A DNA stretch of 64,000 nt from Macrostomum hystrix (Eukaryota > Platyhelminthes > Macrostomidae): positions 15,556,001 through 15,620,000 of the forward strand of contig CATNEN010000038.1 in the NCBI GenBank assembly GCA_950097015.1, given 5' to 3'. A program made the translations under genes and the position numbers. The notes below the pieces were generated by a model. That model searched no databases, was not told the DNA's origin, and worked only from the letters and a program-made list of their open reading frames with translations. Below, piece after piece: positions 27,435 to 42,700 of this stretch; position 1 is the first letter of the stretch; every line of letters starts with the position of its first letter.

Positions 27435-28897
27435 ATTCATTCCATTGTGGATTGAGGATTAAGCTTCGTGGGATAATCCATTCATTCCATTGTGGATTGA
27501 GGATTAAGCTTCGTGGGATAATTTATTCATTCCATTGTGGATTGAGGATTAAGCTTCGTGGGATAATCCATTCATTCTATTGTGGATTGAGGATTAAGCT
27601 TCGTGGGATAATCCATTCATTCTATTGTGGATTGAGGATTAAGCTTCGTGGGATAATCCATTCATTCCATTGTGGATTGAGGATTAAGCTTCGTGGGATA
27701 ATCCATTCATTCCATTGTGGATTGAGGATTAAGCTTCGTGGGATAATCCATTCATTCCATTGTGGATTGAGGATTAAGCTTCGTGGGATAATTTATTCAT
27801 TCCATTGTGGATTGAGGATTAAGCTTCGTGGGATAATCCATTCATTCTATTGTGGATTGAGGATTAAGCTTCGTGGGATAATCCATTCATTCCATTGTGG
27901 ATTGAGGATTAAGCTTCGTGGGATAATTTATTCATTCTATTGTGGATTGAGGATTAAGCTTCGTGGGATAATCCATTCATTCCATTGTGGATTGAGGATT
28001 AAGCTTCGTGGGATAATCCATTCATTCCATTGTGGATTGAGGATTAAGCTTCGTGGGATAATCCATTCATTCCATTGTGGATTGAGGATTAAACTTCGTG
28101 GGATAATTTATTCATTCCATTGTGGATTGAGGATTAAGCTTCGTGGGATAATCCATTCATTCTATTGTGGATTGAGGATTAAGCTTCGTGGGATAATCCA
28201 TTCATTCCATTGTGGATTGAGGATTAAGCTTCGTGGGATAATTTATTCATTCCATTGTGGATTGAGGATTAAGCTTCGTGGGATAATCCATTCATTCTAT
28301 TGTGGATTGAGGATTAAGCTTCGTGGGATAATCCATTCATTCCATTGTGGATTGAGGATTAAGCTTCGTGGGATAATCCATTTATTCCATTGTGGATTGA
28401 GGATTAAGCTTCGTGGGATAATCCATTCATTCCATTGTGGATTGAGGATTAAGCTTCGTGGGATAATCCATGCATTCCATTGTGGATTGAGGATTAAGCT
28501 TCGTGGGATAATCCATTCATTCCATTGTGGATTGAGGAAGTTAGCTTCGTGGGATAATCCATTCATTCCATTGTGGATTGAGGATTAAGCTTCGTGGGAT
28601 AATCCATGCATTCCATTGTGGATTGAGGATTAAGCTTCGTGGGATAATCCATGCATTCCATTGTGGATTGAGGATTAAGCTTCGTGGGATAATCCATTCA
28701 TTCCATTGTGGATTGAGGATTAAGCTTCGTGGGATAATCCATTCATTCCATTGTGGATTGAGGATTAAGCTTCGTGGGATAATCCATTCATTCCATTGTG
28801 GATTGAGGATTAAGCTTCGTGGGATAATTTATTCATTCCATTGTGGATTGAGGATTAAGCTTCGTGGGATAATCCATTCATTCCATTGTGGATTGAG
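27435..28897. repeat. 45-bp minisatellite, GGATTAAGCTTCGTGGGATA
   Basis: About 32 almost identical units; T/C variants (CCATTC, TTATTC, TTCTAT, TGCATT) are scattered. It gives a 378-codon open frame because 45 is a multiple of 3. Confidence 0.96.
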
Positions 28898-29732
28898 GGT
28901 CTTAAAGACAGTTAATCGTTTCCATTTTATCATTTCCCCCTGCACTAAATTTGCAAGCAAAATGTGGTCAAATCTGATGACTTACCAAAGCTCAACTAAT
29001 TGTGTTTTTTTAATTAAACGAGTTCCACCTCTCGCAAACGTGTTTAGCAGTAGAGAGCTTTGGCGGTATTTGTTTCTGGTCGACTGTCTGATAAACAGCG
29101 TGTTAGATTGGGTTAAGCATCTTAGCCAATCAGAGATCAGTAAGACATAATCATGCAGTACGCGAATTGATTTCTTTCCATAGCAGCAGCGATTCATAGT
29201 TTTGCGCGAAGGCATTGAATCAAGGAAAAGAGTATTATTAGATATAGATCGAGGTAACAGGCATGCTGGTATGGGGAAAGCGGTAGAGATTCAACCTTGG
29301 GATTACAGGGGGTAGGGAGACTGGGAGAGAGAGAGCTGGATTTGATTCGAGGTGGATGGAGTGAGGCAGGCAGATTGAGTACTGGGATGGATTTGAAGAT
29401 GAAGCTAGGGAAGGATTCTGCAGTGCCGCGGGCTGCGGGCGGAGGTGAGCGCTAGGTTTTTTAAGTCGTGTTTTCATCTTTATTGAGACAGGCCGCCCCG
29501 ATTGAGATCTGAATCTCTGTGAGCTGTCGGCTTGTATACGCATTAGTTCTATGTACAATATATTTTTCCCAGCTTGAAAAAATAAAATCATTCGCTTCAA
29601 CAATAGCTTTTCGTGGCTTTAGAAAAGTCTGTATAGCAGAAATGGCTGATTATACCGTAATAATAGCAGTGCCTGTTCATTCCCATATAGTAATTGCTTA
29701 CAAAATTAGGGACACAGTAGCACCCCTATAGA
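28898..29732. other. Non-repetitive gap, nothing recognised
   Basis: Short open frames on both strands look random; no splice-flanked coding segment found. Confidence 0.4.
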
Positions 29733-30010
29733 GGGGTGTCGGACACACGATTTGAAGGTCGGTGGTTCGATTCCTGACTCCATTGGAACAATTTGCGTCC
29801 TTTAGCAAGATACTTAACTCTGTATTGCTCTAGTTCACCCAGCTGTTAACAGTAGAAAGTAGACAGTAGATTTTAAATAGACTGCGTGTCCATGGACTGA
29901 ACAGCCGTACACGCAGTCTCTTGAATTGCTGGGGCTGTGAATGTGACCCAACTGGGTTAGATGTAAAATTTGAAGCCAACCCATTTAATTAAAGTGCAAA
30001 ATAGGGCGAA
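29733..30010 (+). mobile_element. SINE family A copy
   Basis: GGTTCGATTCCTGACTCC, AACAATTTGCGTCCTTTAGC, AAGATACTTAACTCTG and AGTTCACCCAGCTGTTAA are all present in order. The far end is not sharply defined. Confidence 0.6.
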
Positions 30011-30544
30011 ATGACAGGTTGTTATCCAGGCCAGCACTATAGACCGTTAATTAGTCAGGAAAGACCCTGGATTTATTCTCCCCACATCCACTTTCAACTA
30101 ACATTACCATACTCCGAGAGAACAAACTGGACTTCAGGCCAACCCGATACTCAGTTGGCGCTTAGGAGTAGCTAGACTAGTACAATTCGCACCAACCGAA
30201 TCTGTTCAACCTCTGATTCAGCAGGCTCAGCCCAACCCGCAGATTTAATTTTCAATTTCAACTGCACGAAATCATTGTGCAGAAGCGAGTTTAATTTACA
30301 ATAGCTCTAGAAAAACTTGATAGACACGACTGTTCTGTGCTAGCTGCGAACAATTCTAAATCACGTCTGATTTAATTAGAAAACAACTGAATACCGCCTG
30401 TCACCTTCAAATGATAAAGACTACAAAATCTTAAATAATAAACATTTGAGGCGTTGTCAAAATCTAGCTCACCGAGGAAAATGTTTTTAATCACAAAACA
30501 TAATCAACGCTGAATATTCGACAGAATATTTCGCAAAAAAAACT
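30011..30544. other. Non-repetitive gap, nothing recognised
   Basis: AT-rich; no feature supported. Confidence 0.45.
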
Positions 30545-33500
30545 GCAGTTCAAACACTCACCCACAGAATCGACAGTTCAAAATCTCACCCGCAGAATCG
30601 ACAGTTCAAAATCTCACCCACAGAATCGACAGTTCAAAATCTCACCCACAGAATCGACAATTCAAAATCCCACCCACAGAATCGACAGTTAAAACTCTCA
30701 CCTACAGAATTGACAATTCAAAATCTCACCTAAAGAATCGACAGTTCAAAATCTCACCTACAGAATTGACAATTCAAAATCTCACCTAAAGAATCGACAG
30801 TTCAAAATCTCACCTACAGAATTGACAATTCAAAATCTCACCTAAAGAATCGACAGTTCAAAATCTCACCTACAGAATTGACAGTTCAAACTCTCACCTA
30901 CAGAATCGACAATTCAAAATCCCACCCACAGAATCGACAGTTCAAACTCTCACCTACAGAATTGACAATTCAAAATCTCACCTAAAGAATCGACAGTTCA
31001 AAATCTCACCTACAGAATTGACAATTCAAAATCTCACCTAAAGAATCGACAGTTCAAAATCTCACCTACAGAATTGACAATTCAAAATCTCACCTAAAGA
31101 ATCGACAGTTCAAAATCTCACCTACAGAATTGACAATTCAAAATCTCACCTAAAGAATCGACAGTTCAAAATCTCACCTACAGAATTGACAATTCAAAAT
31201 CTCACCTACAGAATTGACAATTCAAAATCTCACCTAAAGAATCGACAGTTCAAAATCTCACCTACAGAATTGACAGTTCAAAATCTCACCCACAGAATCG
31301 ACAGTTCGAAATCTCTGCTTAACATTTTCAGAGTAAATAATAAACAAAAAGTTACTATTTTTTTGAGAAAGTGTTTGCTTAGAAAAGCTTAAGCAGAAAT
31401 TTGAAATGACTTGTTCAAAGTTTGTTGCACTCAGTGCATATTTCAGGTGGATATATAATATGTTTGTTTACGAGTATAAATATTAGCTATACTGTAATCT
31501 GGCAATGATCTAATGCTATTTCAGGCAATGAGTGTCGGTGTGTGTACAATTGACAAGCTACTATTTTTACAATAGCTATCGGACGCACAAGCAGCACCAT
31601 GCCTGGTGTAGCTTAAAATGGAAACCAATCATCTTTTTCGACACAATTTAAACAAAACTAATTGAATTGAAACAATGAGATTCTTAAGTGACTTCCATTG
31701 TACGAGTTGTAGTTAAAGAAGATTAAAAATATTAGCTCCTTTAACTAGAAATGTACCAGGTAATGAGGCGAACATTTTCACTCTATAATGTGTAATAATG
31801 AACTCTTTATTACAAAAGTATTAAAAAGTGTAACATACTAACATCAGGATTTAGTAGACAAACATGAGTGTTTAAAAAGGAATAATATTGTAAAATAATC
31901 AAATAATCAATGACTAAAAAACTCTACTTATCGAACAATAAATAAAAGGCTAGCAGATAAGTTTTTAATATGTTGAAATGAACTAAAACCTAGTTGCCAA
32001 GTTTGAAATGAACTCTGAATAAGGCGATTCACATTCTCCCTAAAACATCACAAGGTAAAGAACTCACCCACAGAATCGACAATTCAAAATCCCACCCACA
32101 GAATCGACAGTTCAAACTCTCACCTACAGAATTGACAATTCAAAATCTCACCTAAAGAATCGACAGTTCAAAATCTCACCTACAGAATTGACAATTCAAA
32201 ATCTCACCTAAAGAATCGACAGTTCAAAATCTCACCTACAGAATTGACAATTCAAAATCTCACCTAAAGAATCGACAGTTCAAACACTCACCCACAGAAT
32301 CGACAGTTCAAACACTCACCCACAGAATCGACAGTTCAAAATCTCACCCACAGAATCGACAGTTCAAAATCACTGCTTAACATTTTCAGAGTAAAAAATA
32401 AACAAAAAGTTACTATTTTTTTGAGAAAGTGTTTGCTTAGAAAAGCTTAAGCAGAAATTTGAAATGACTTGTTCAAAGTTTGTTGCACTCAGTGCATATT
32501 TCAGGTGGATATATATTATGTTTGTTTACGAGTATAAATATTAGCTATACTGTAATCTGGCAATGATCTAATGCTATTTCAGGCAATGAGTGTCGGTGTG
32601 TGTACAATTGACAAGCTACTATTTTTACAATAGCTATCGGACGCACAAGCAGCACCATGCCTGGTGTAGCTTAAAATGGAAACCAATCATTTTTTTGACA
32701 CAATTAAACATAACTAATTGAATTGAAACAATGAGATTCTTAAGTGACTTCCATTGTACGAGTTGTAGTTAAAGAAGATTAAAAATATTAGCTCCTTTAA
32801 CTAGAAATGTACCAGGTAATGAGGCGAACATTTTCACTCTATAATGTGTAATAATGAACTCTTTATTACAAAAGTATTAAAAAGTGTAACATACTAACAT
32901 CAGGATTTAGTAGACAAAAATGAGTGTTTAAAAAGGAATAATATTGTAAAATAATCAAATAATCAATGACTAAAAAACTCTACTTATCGAACAAAGAATA
33001 AAAGGCTAGCAGATAAGTTTTTAATATGTTGAAATGAACTAAAACCTAGTTGCCAAGTTTGAAATGAACTCTGAATAAGGCGATTCACATTCTCCCTAAA
33101 ACACCACAAGGTAAAGAACTCACCCACAGAATTGACAATTCAAAATCTCACCCACAGAATCGACAGTTCAAAATCTCACCCACAGAATCGACAGTTCAAA
33201 ATCTCACCCACAGAATCTACAGTTCAAAATCTCACCCACAGAATCGACAGTTCAAAATCTCATAAAGAATCCACAGTTCAAAATCTCACCCACAGAATCG
33301 ACAGTTCAAAATCTCACCCACAGAATCGACAATTCAAAATCTCACCTACAGAATCGACAATTCAAAATCTCACCCACAGAATCGACAGTTCAAAATCTCA
33401 CCCACAGAATCGACAATTCAAAATCCCACCCACAGAATCGACAGTTCAAACTCTCACCTACAGAATTGACAATTCAAAATCTCACCTACAGAATTGACAA

Positions 33501-36500
33501 TTCAAAATCTCACCTAAAGAATCGACAGTTCAAAATCTCACCTACAGAATTGACAATTCAAAATCTCACCTAAAGAATCGACAGTTCAAACTCTCACCTA
33601 CAGAATTGACAATTCAAAATCTCACCTAAAGAATCGACAGTTCAAAATCTCACCTACAGAATTGACAATTCAAAATCTCACCTAAAGAATTGACAATTCA
33701 AAATCTCACCCACAGAATTGACAATTCAAAATCTCACCTACAGAATTGACAATTCAAAATCTCACCTACAGAATTGACAATTCAAAATCTCACCTAAAGA
33801 ATCGACAGTTCAAAATCTCACCTAAAGAATCGACAGTTCAAAATCTCACCTACAGAATTGACAATTCAAAATCTCACCTACAGAATTGACAATTCAAAAT
33901 CTCACCTAAAGAATCGACAGTTCAAAATCTCACCTACAGAATTGACAATTCAAAATCTCACCTAAAGAATCGACAGTTCAAAATCTCACCTACAGAATTG
34001 ACAGTTCAAAATCTCACCCACAGAATCGACAGTTCAAAATCTGAACTAAAGATCGAAAATTAATAATTGCTCAATTAATTCGTACCCCTCGCAAATAATA
34101 TCAAGAATATTAAATATATTTTACATCTCACCTAATAATTCTTGATATAAAAATCTCTGCTTAACATTTTCAGAGTAAAAAAATAAACAAAAAGTTACTA
34201 TTTTTTTGAGAAAGTGTTTGCTTAGAAAAGCTTAAGCAGAAATTTGAAATGACTTGTTCAAAGTTTGTTGCACTCAGTGCATATTTCAGGTGGATATATA
34301 TTATGTTTGTTTACGAGTATAAATATTAGCTATACTGTAATCTGGCAATGATCTAATGCTATTTCAGGCAATGAGTGTCGGTGTGTGTACAATTGACAAG
34401 CTACTATTTTTACAATAGCTATCGGACGCACAAGCAGCACCATGCCTGGTGTAGCTTAAAAAGGAAACCAATCATCTTTTTCGACACAATTTAAACAAAA
34501 CTAATTGAATTGAAACAATGAGATTCTTAAGTGACTTCCATTGTACGAGTTGTAGTTAAAGAAGATTAAAAATATTTGCTCCTTTAACTAGAAATGTACC
34601 AGGTAATGAGGCGAACATTTTCACTCTATAATGTGTAATAATGAACTCTTTATTACAAAAGTATTAAAAAGTGTAACATACTAACATCAGGATTTAGTAG
34701 ACAAAAATGAGTGTTTAAAAAGGAATAATATTGTAAAATAATCAAATAATCAATGACTAAAAAACTCTACTTATCGAACAAAGAATAAAAGGCTAGCAGA
34801 TAAGTTTTTAATATGTTGAAATGAACTAAAACCTAGTTGCCAAGTTTGAAATGAACTCTGAATAAGGCGATTCACATTCTCCCTAAAACACCACAAGGTA
34901 AAGAACTCAACGACAGAATCGACAATTCAAAATCTCACCCACAGAATCGACAGTTCAAAATCTCACCCACAGAATCGACAATTCAAAATCTCACCTACAG
35001 AATCGACAATTCAAAATCTCACCCACAGAATCGACAGTTCAAAATCTCACCCACAGAATCGACAGTTCAAAATCTCACCCACAGCTAGAATTGACAATTC
35101 AAAATATCACCAATAGAATCGACAATTCAAAATCTAAACCACAGAATCGACAATTCAAAATCTCACCTACAGAATCGACAATTCAAAATCTCACACACAG
35201 AATCGACAGTTCAAAATCTCACCCACAGAATCGACAGTTCAAACTCTCACCTACAGAATCGGAGTTCAAAATCTCACCCACAGAATCGACAATTCAAAAT
35301 CTCACACGCAGAATCGACAGTTCAAAATCTCACCCACAGCTAGAATTGACAATTCAAAATCTCACCAATAGAATCGACAATTCAAAATCTAAACTACAGA
35401 ATCGACAGTTCAAAATCTCACCCACAGAATCGACAGTTCAAACTCTCACCCACAGAATCGACAGTTCAAAATCTCACCCACAGACTTGACAATTCAAATT
35501 CTCACCAACAGAATCGACAGTTAAAAATCTCACCCACAGAATCGACAGTTCCAAATTTAAAATATTTGAATAATTTACAATTAAAAATCACACCTAACAA
35601 ATTGACAATTCAAAATCACCCGCACAGAATCGACAGTTCAAAATCTAAACTACAGAATCGACAGTTCAAAATCTAAACTACAGAATCGACAGTTCAAAAT
35701 CTAAACTACAGAATCGACAGTTCAAAATCTAAACTACAGAATCGACAGTTCAAAATCTAAACTACAGAATCGACAGTTCAAAATCTCAACCACAGAATTG
35801 ACAATTCAAAATCTCAACCACAGAATTGACAATTCAAAATCTCAACCACAGAATCGAGTATTCAAAATCTCACCCACAGAATTGACAATTCAAAATCTCA
35901 CCTACAGAATTGACAATTCAAAATCTCACCCACAGAATTGACAATTCAAAATCTCAACCACAGAATTGACAATTCAAAATCTTAACCACAGAATCTACAA
36001 TTCAAAATCTCACCCACAGAATCGACAGTTCAAAATCTCACCTACAGAATTGACAGTTCAAAATCTCACCCACAGAATCGACAGTTCAAAATCTGAACTA
36101 AAGATCGAAAATTAATAATTGCTCAATTAATTCGTACCCCTCGCAAATAATATCAAGAATATTAAATATATTTTACATCTCACCTAATAATTCTTGATAT
36201 AAAAATCTCTGCTTAACATTTTCAGAGTAAAAAATAAACAAAAAGTTACTATTTTTTTGAGAAAGTGTTTGCTTAGAAAAGCTTAAGCAGAAATTTGAAA
36301 TGACTTGTTCAAAGTTTGTTGCACTCAGTGCATATTTCAGGTGGATATATATTATGTTTGTTTACGAGTATAAATATTAGCTATACTGTAATCTGGCAAT
36401 GATCTAATGCTATTTCAGGCAATGAGTGTCGGTGTGTGTACAATTGACAAGCTACTATTTTTACAATAGCTATCGGACGCACAAGCAGCACCATGCCTGG

Positions 36501-39445
36501 TGTAGCTTAAAATGGAAACCAATCATCTTTTTCGACACAATTTAAACAAAACTAATTGAATTGAAACAATGAGATTCTTAAGTGACTTCCATTGTACGAG
36601 TTGTAGTTAAAGAAGATTAAAAATATTAGCTCCTTTAACTAGAAATGTACCAGGTAATGAGGCGAACATTTTCACTCTATAATGTGTAATAATGAACTCT
36701 TTATTACAAAAGTATTAAAAAGTGTAACATACTAACATCAGGATTTAGTAGACAAAAATGAGTGTTTAAAAAGGAATAATATTGTAAAATAATCAAATAA
36801 TCAATGACTAAAAAACTCTACTTATCGAACAAAGAATAAAAGGCTAGCAGATAAGTTTTTAATATGTTGAAATGAACTAAAACCTAGTTGCCAAGTTTGA
36901 AATGAACTCTGAATAAGGCGATTCACATTCTCCCTAAAACACCACAAGGTAAAGAACTCACCCACAGAATTGACAATTCAAAATCTCACCCACAGAATCG
37001 ACAGTTCAAAATCTCACCCACAGAATCGACAGTTCAAAATCTCACCCACAGAATCTACAGTTCAAAATCTCACCCACAGAATCGACAGTTCAAAATCTCA
37101 TAAAGAATCCACAGTTCAAAATCTCACCCACAGAATCGACAGTTCGAAATCTCACCCACAGAATCGACAGTTCAAAATCTCATAAAGAATCCACAGTTCA
37201 AAATCTCACCCACAGAATCGACAGTTCGAAATCTCACCCACAGAATCGACAGTTCAAAATCTCATAAAGAATCCACAGTTCAAAATCTCACCCACAGAAT
37301 CGACAATTCAAAATCTCACCCACAGAATCGACAATTAAAAATCCCACCCACAGAATCGACAGTTCAAAATCTCACCCACAGAATCGACAATTCAAAATCC
37401 CACCCACAGAATCGACAGTTCAAACTCTCACCTACAGAATTGACAATTCAAAATCTCACCTAAAGAATCGACAGTTCAAAATCTCACCTACAGAATTGAC
37501 AATTCAAAATCTCACCTAAAGAATCGACAGTTCAAAATCTCACCTACAGAATTGACAATTCAAAATCTCACCTAAAGAATCGACAGTTCAAAATCTCACC
37601 TACAGAATTGACAATTCAAAATCTCACCTAAAGAATCGACAGTTCAAAATCTCACCTACAGAATTGACAATTCAAAATCTCACCTACAGAATTGACAATT
37701 CAAAATCTCACCTAAAGAATCGACAGTTCAAAATCTCACCTACAGAATTGACAGTTCAAAATCTCACCCACAGAATCGACAGTTCGAAATCTCTGCTTAA
37801 CATTTTCAGAGTAAATAATAAACAAAAAGTTACTATTTTTTTGAGAAAGTGTTTGCTTAGAAAAGCTTAAGCAGAAATTTGAAATGACTTGTTCAAAGTT
37901 TGTTGCACTCAGTGCATATTTCAGGTGGATATATAATATGTTTGTTTACGAGTATAAATATTAGCTATACTGTAATCTGGCAATGATCTAATGCTATTTC
38001 AGGCAATGAGTGTCGGTGTGTGTACAATTGACAAGCTACTATTTTTACAATAGCTATCGGACGCACAAGCAGCACCATGCCTGGTGTAGCTTAAAATGGA
38101 AACCAATCATCTTTTTCGACACAATTTAAACATAACTAATTGAATTGAAACAATGAGATTCTTAAGTGACTTCCATTGTACGAGTTGTAGTTAAAGAAGA
38201 TTAAAAATATTAGCTCCTTTAACTAGAAATGTACCAGGTAATGAGGCGAACATTTTCACTCTATAATGCGTAATAATGAACTCTTTATTACAAAAGTAGT
38301 AAAAAGTGTAATATACTAACATCAGGATTTAGTAGACATAAATGAGTGTTTAAAAAGGAAAAATATTGTAAAACAATCAAATAATCAATGACTAAAAAAC
38401 TCTACTTATCGAACAAAGAATAAAAGGCTAGCAGATAAGTTTTTAATATGTTGAAATGAACTAAAACCTAGTTGCCAAGTTTGAAATGAACTCTGAATAA
38501 GGCGATTCACATTCTCCCTAAAACATCACAAGGTAAAGAACTCAACGACAGAATCGACAATTCAAAATCTCACCCACAGAATCGACAGTTCAAAATCTCA
38601 CCCACAGAATCGACAATTCAAAATCTCACCCACAGAATCGACAATTCAAAATCTCACCCACAGCATTGACAATTCAAAATCTCACCCACAGCATTGACAA
38701 TTCAAAATCTCACCTACAGAATCGACAGTTCAAAATCTCACCTACAGAATCGAAAGTTCAAACTCTCACCTACAGAATCTACAGTTCAAACTCTCACCTA
38801 CAGAATCGACAGTTCAAACTCTCACCTACAGAATCGACAGTTCAAACTCTCACCCACAGAATCGACAGTTCAAAATCTCACCTACAGAATCGACAGTTCA
38901 AAATCTCATAAAGAATCGACAGTTCAAACTCTCACCCACAGAATCGACAGTTCAAACTCTCACCTACAGAATCGACAGTTCAAACTCTCATAAAGAATCG
39001 ACAGTTCAAACTCTCACCCACAGAATCGACAGTTCAAAATCTCATAAAGAATCGACAGTTCAAACTCTCACCCACAGAATCGACAGTTCAAAATCTCATA
39101 AAGAATCGACAGTTCAAACTCTCACCCACAGAATCGACAGTTCAAACTCTCACCCACAGAATCGACAGTTCAAACTCTCATAAAGAATCGACAGTTCAAA
39201 CTCTCACCCACAGAATCGACAGTTCAAAATCTCATAAAGAATCGACAGTTCAAACTCTCACCTACAGAATCGACAGTTCAAACTCTCACCTACAGAATCG
39301 ACAGTTCAAACTCTCACCTACAGAATCGACAGTTCAAACTCTCACCTACAGAATCGACAGTTCAAACTCTCACCTACAGAATCGACAATTCCAAATCTCA
39401 ACTGCAGAATCGAAAGTTCAAAATCTCACCCACAGATTAGTCGAT
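30545..39445. repeat. 9-kb higher-order array: 28-bp repeats alternating with ~750-bp spacers
   Basis: 28-bp units (CAGAATCGACAGTTCAAAAT + CTCACCCA, with CTACAGAATTGACAATTC and CATAAAGAATC variants) form six arrays. Five spacers of about 750 bp separate them, at about 31314-32062, 32372-33119, 34150-34908, 36206-36960 and 37793-38541. Spacers begin CTGCTTAACATTTTCAGAGT and end GGTAAAGAACTCA and look over 98% alike. Two carry an extra ~100 bp on the left (CTGAACTAAAGATCGAAAAT, near 34043 and 36093). It lies between the two genes. Confidence 0.93.
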
Positions 39446-39561
39446 AAAAAATTTATAGTGTTACTAAAAACGAAAAGTTAGGAATTCATATCAGTTTAAG
39501 CAGAAACCAAATAAAAAATGGCAAAATAAAAAAGGAAAGCAATGAATTCCCGGCAGTGTCA

Positions 39562-39728
39562 CTAATACTGTCGCTGGCCTCGCTTGTGCCATTTCATAAC
39601 AGCGCCGGAGTCAATGCGGATCTTAATACTGGCGCCCTCGGCCACCTGAACAGTCTGCGCCACGGCATCCATCAGAGCCTTGGCATTGCCAACTAGCATC
39701 TCGGTGGCTTCCATGTCGTCTTCTGGAT
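39562..39728 (-). CDS. VCL: Vinculin coding exon 14 (C-terminus, stop)
   Basis: Encodes DPEDDMEATEMLVGNAKAL, then AEGASIKIRIDSG and the last residues KRGQRQY before TAG at 39564-39562. This is the vinculin C-terminal helix and arm that contacts lipid and actin. Acceptor CGCAG|AT. Confidence 0.95.
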
Positions 39729-42700
39729 CTGCGTAATTTTGAAACACAATATTGTCAAACGAGTTTGCCTCTCATTCATTTGGGGCGCAGCCACGGAGAG
39801 AAGGCTTGAAGGCTTGTCGTGCAATTTACGCCCTTGAGGGCCAAACTCAGTCAGGTCAGATGTTGACACCTGTGTGAGCGCGTGTGCCTGCGTACAGTAT
39901 CTGTGTGCGTGTGTGCTCAGGAGTCAGCGGAATGGGCAGAATTGCCTCCTCGCTGGCTGCGGGTCTAGTGTCACCAGATGATGTGCCATTGCCGGCAGCC
40001 CTACTGATAAGATAAACGTTGATTTCGATAAGCTGGGATTCGGATTTCTTGGGAATTCGATTGATTTGGGAATACTTTTTTCGGGATTTAGATTTCAGTT
40101 ATTCGGGATTAGTTAGAGAACATTACTGAGAAAATGCTGTGCTCAAATTAGACTTTAAATTATGTGCAGTGTAACAAATGTAGCGAGTTTATTGTTGTAA
40201 AGTTATTCATATAAGTATGAAAACATCTTTCATGTACATTTGTACATGAAAAACCTGATGCTACAAATGATTGTACTTATAAGTGTCCGAATAATATTTT
40301 CTGATAAACACAAAATAAGAAGCAGCAAAATAAAAAATGTTGCGATACTGGTTCTAAAGCCAAGGTTTAAGAAAAGTATAAAACAGGTTGTCTGTTAATT
40401 TGGCGTTACTCTCAAAATATAAACGATACCTAAACTGTAAAGAATGAACTAAAAAATAGTTTAATTAGAAAACTCACTATAAGCACCAGGTGGATCACTT
40501 TCTGTTAAGGTTGCATTTTGATTTCACATTTTATTAAATGTAATACTCTTGCTGCTTTTTGATTATTTGGTTGGTAGGACAAGAGAAGCAGTTAACACCG
40601 AGGCTATATGGATCGAGGCATGTACTTTTTATAAGGTATGAAACAAAATTTGCTAGCTTAATAGCAGCTAACAGCTAAAGAAACAAAATAAACAAAAACG
40701 GATGGTTAATTTTCTATAGCTCCATTTACCAGCAGCGAGTTCAGAGTGTACTTAAGGGGTGAGGGTCTGTCTATAGCGAGTGTACATTAGGGGTGAGGGT
40801 CGGTCTATAGCTAGTGTACATTAGGGGTGAGGATCGGTCTATAGCGAGTGTACATTAGGGGTGAGGGTCGGTCTATAGCGAGTGTACATTAGGGGTGAGG
40901 GTCGGTCTATAGCGAGTGTACATTGGGTGTACACTAATTGTGCATTAGGGGTGAGGGTTGGACTAGAGCGAGTGTACATTAGGGGTGAGGGTCGGTCTAG
41001 AGCGAGTGTACATTAGGTGTACACTAATTGTACATTAGGGGTGAGGGTTGGACTAGAGCGAGTGCACATTAGGGGTGAGGGTCGGTCTAGAGCAAGCGTA
41101 CATTGGGTGTACATTTAGGGTTTGACTTTTTCAGCTAAATTAAACAGCGTTCTGCAATCTAAATAGGAGGCAATGCGCTTAATAAAACGAATGGACGATA
41201 ACAGTGATAATTTGATAACTACCAAGTAATTTCTGTACTAGTGGCTCAGTAAACAAAACAACAGATAAATAGTTGTCTTTCTATCGTTTTATCTATGCAA
41301 TCGGCAGTCTTCACCTTTCGCACTTATTTTTCCGGGTGCCCCGTGCTCAAACACAGAACAGTTGTAAATAGGTGGTAAATAAGGTGTGACAGTGTCCTGT
41401 ACTGCTACTGCCATGCCCGCTAGAGAAAAAAAATACTTGTGAAACAAAAATCAAAAGGCCAGACATTGAAAAGCCAGAGATGTTATAAAAATTTTTCAAT
41501 CTAAAACAACAGGGATAGCAGCTTATATAACAGTAAAGAATGCTGGGTTTACAAAATTATCCTCACTGTACTCTTTGCCGAATCTGAACGGTAGGCAGGC
41601 CACAGAGCAACCCTTGGGCTTGGCTGATTGTTTTGGGAAGAATTTCAGGGGGATCAGCATTTTTATGTAAATCATTCTCAGTTGGACTATGTTTCAGTGC
41701 GTAAAAGACAGATGTTAGATAACAGAAGTTTGATATTGAAACGCGTCGAAATTTATAATTACCAAGAAATCTTTGGTATTTGATAATTGCTAACGATAAT
41801 TACCATTTGATTATTGCCACTTTTTATCTGTTTATATCTGACGTTTGGTATCAGACACTGGGTATCAGACACTGGGTATCAGACACTGGGTATCTGACAC
41901 TGGGTATCTGACACTAGCTATCTGACACTAGGCATCTGACACTGGATATCTGACACTAGCTATCTGACACTGGGTAGCTGACACTGGGTATCTGACACTG
42001 GGTATCTGACACTGGGTAGCTGGCACTGGGTATCTGACACTAGCTATCTGACACTGAGTATCTGACACTAGCTATCTGACACTGCGTATCTGACACTGGG
42101 TAGCTGGCACTGGGTATCTGACACTAGCTATCTGACACTGAGTATCTGACACTAGCTATCTGACACTGGGTATCTGACACTAGCTATCTGACACTGGGTA
42201 TCTGACACTAGCTATCTGACACTGGGTATCTGGCACTAGCTATCTGACACTGGGTATCTGGCACTAGCTATCTGACACTGGGTATCTGACACTAGCTATC
42301 TGACACTGGGTATCTGACACTGCGTATCTGACACTGCGTATCTGACACTAGCTATCTGACACTGGGTATCTGACACTAGCTATCTGACACTGGGTAGCTG
42401 ACACTGGGTATCTGACACTGGGTATCTGACACTGGGTAGCTGGCACTGGGTATCTGACACTAGCTATCTGACACTAGCTATCTGACACTGCGTATCTGAC
42501 ACTGGGTATCTGACACTAGCTATCTGACATTGGGTATCTGACACTAGCTATCTGACACTGGGTATCTGACACTAGCTATCTGACACTGGGTATCTGACAC
42601 TAGCTATCTGACACTGAGTATCTGACACTGCGTATCTGAAACTGCGTATCTGACACTAGCTATCTGACACTGGGTATCTGACACTGGGTATCTGACACTA

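Noticed and set aside
27452-28588. 378-codon plus-strand open frame of 15-residue repeats (LRIKLRGIIHSFHCG)
   Set aside because: It is the 45-bp minisatellite translated; the period is a multiple of 3 and the frame breaks where one unit has an indel. No start context, splice sites or homology.
29238-29603. 121-codon minus-strand frame
   Set aside because: No family resemblance, no splice support, biased composition; treated as chance.
30545-39445. CRISPR-like regular 28-bp repeats
   Set aside because: Units are directly tandem with no unique spacers between them, and the context is an animal genome with introns.
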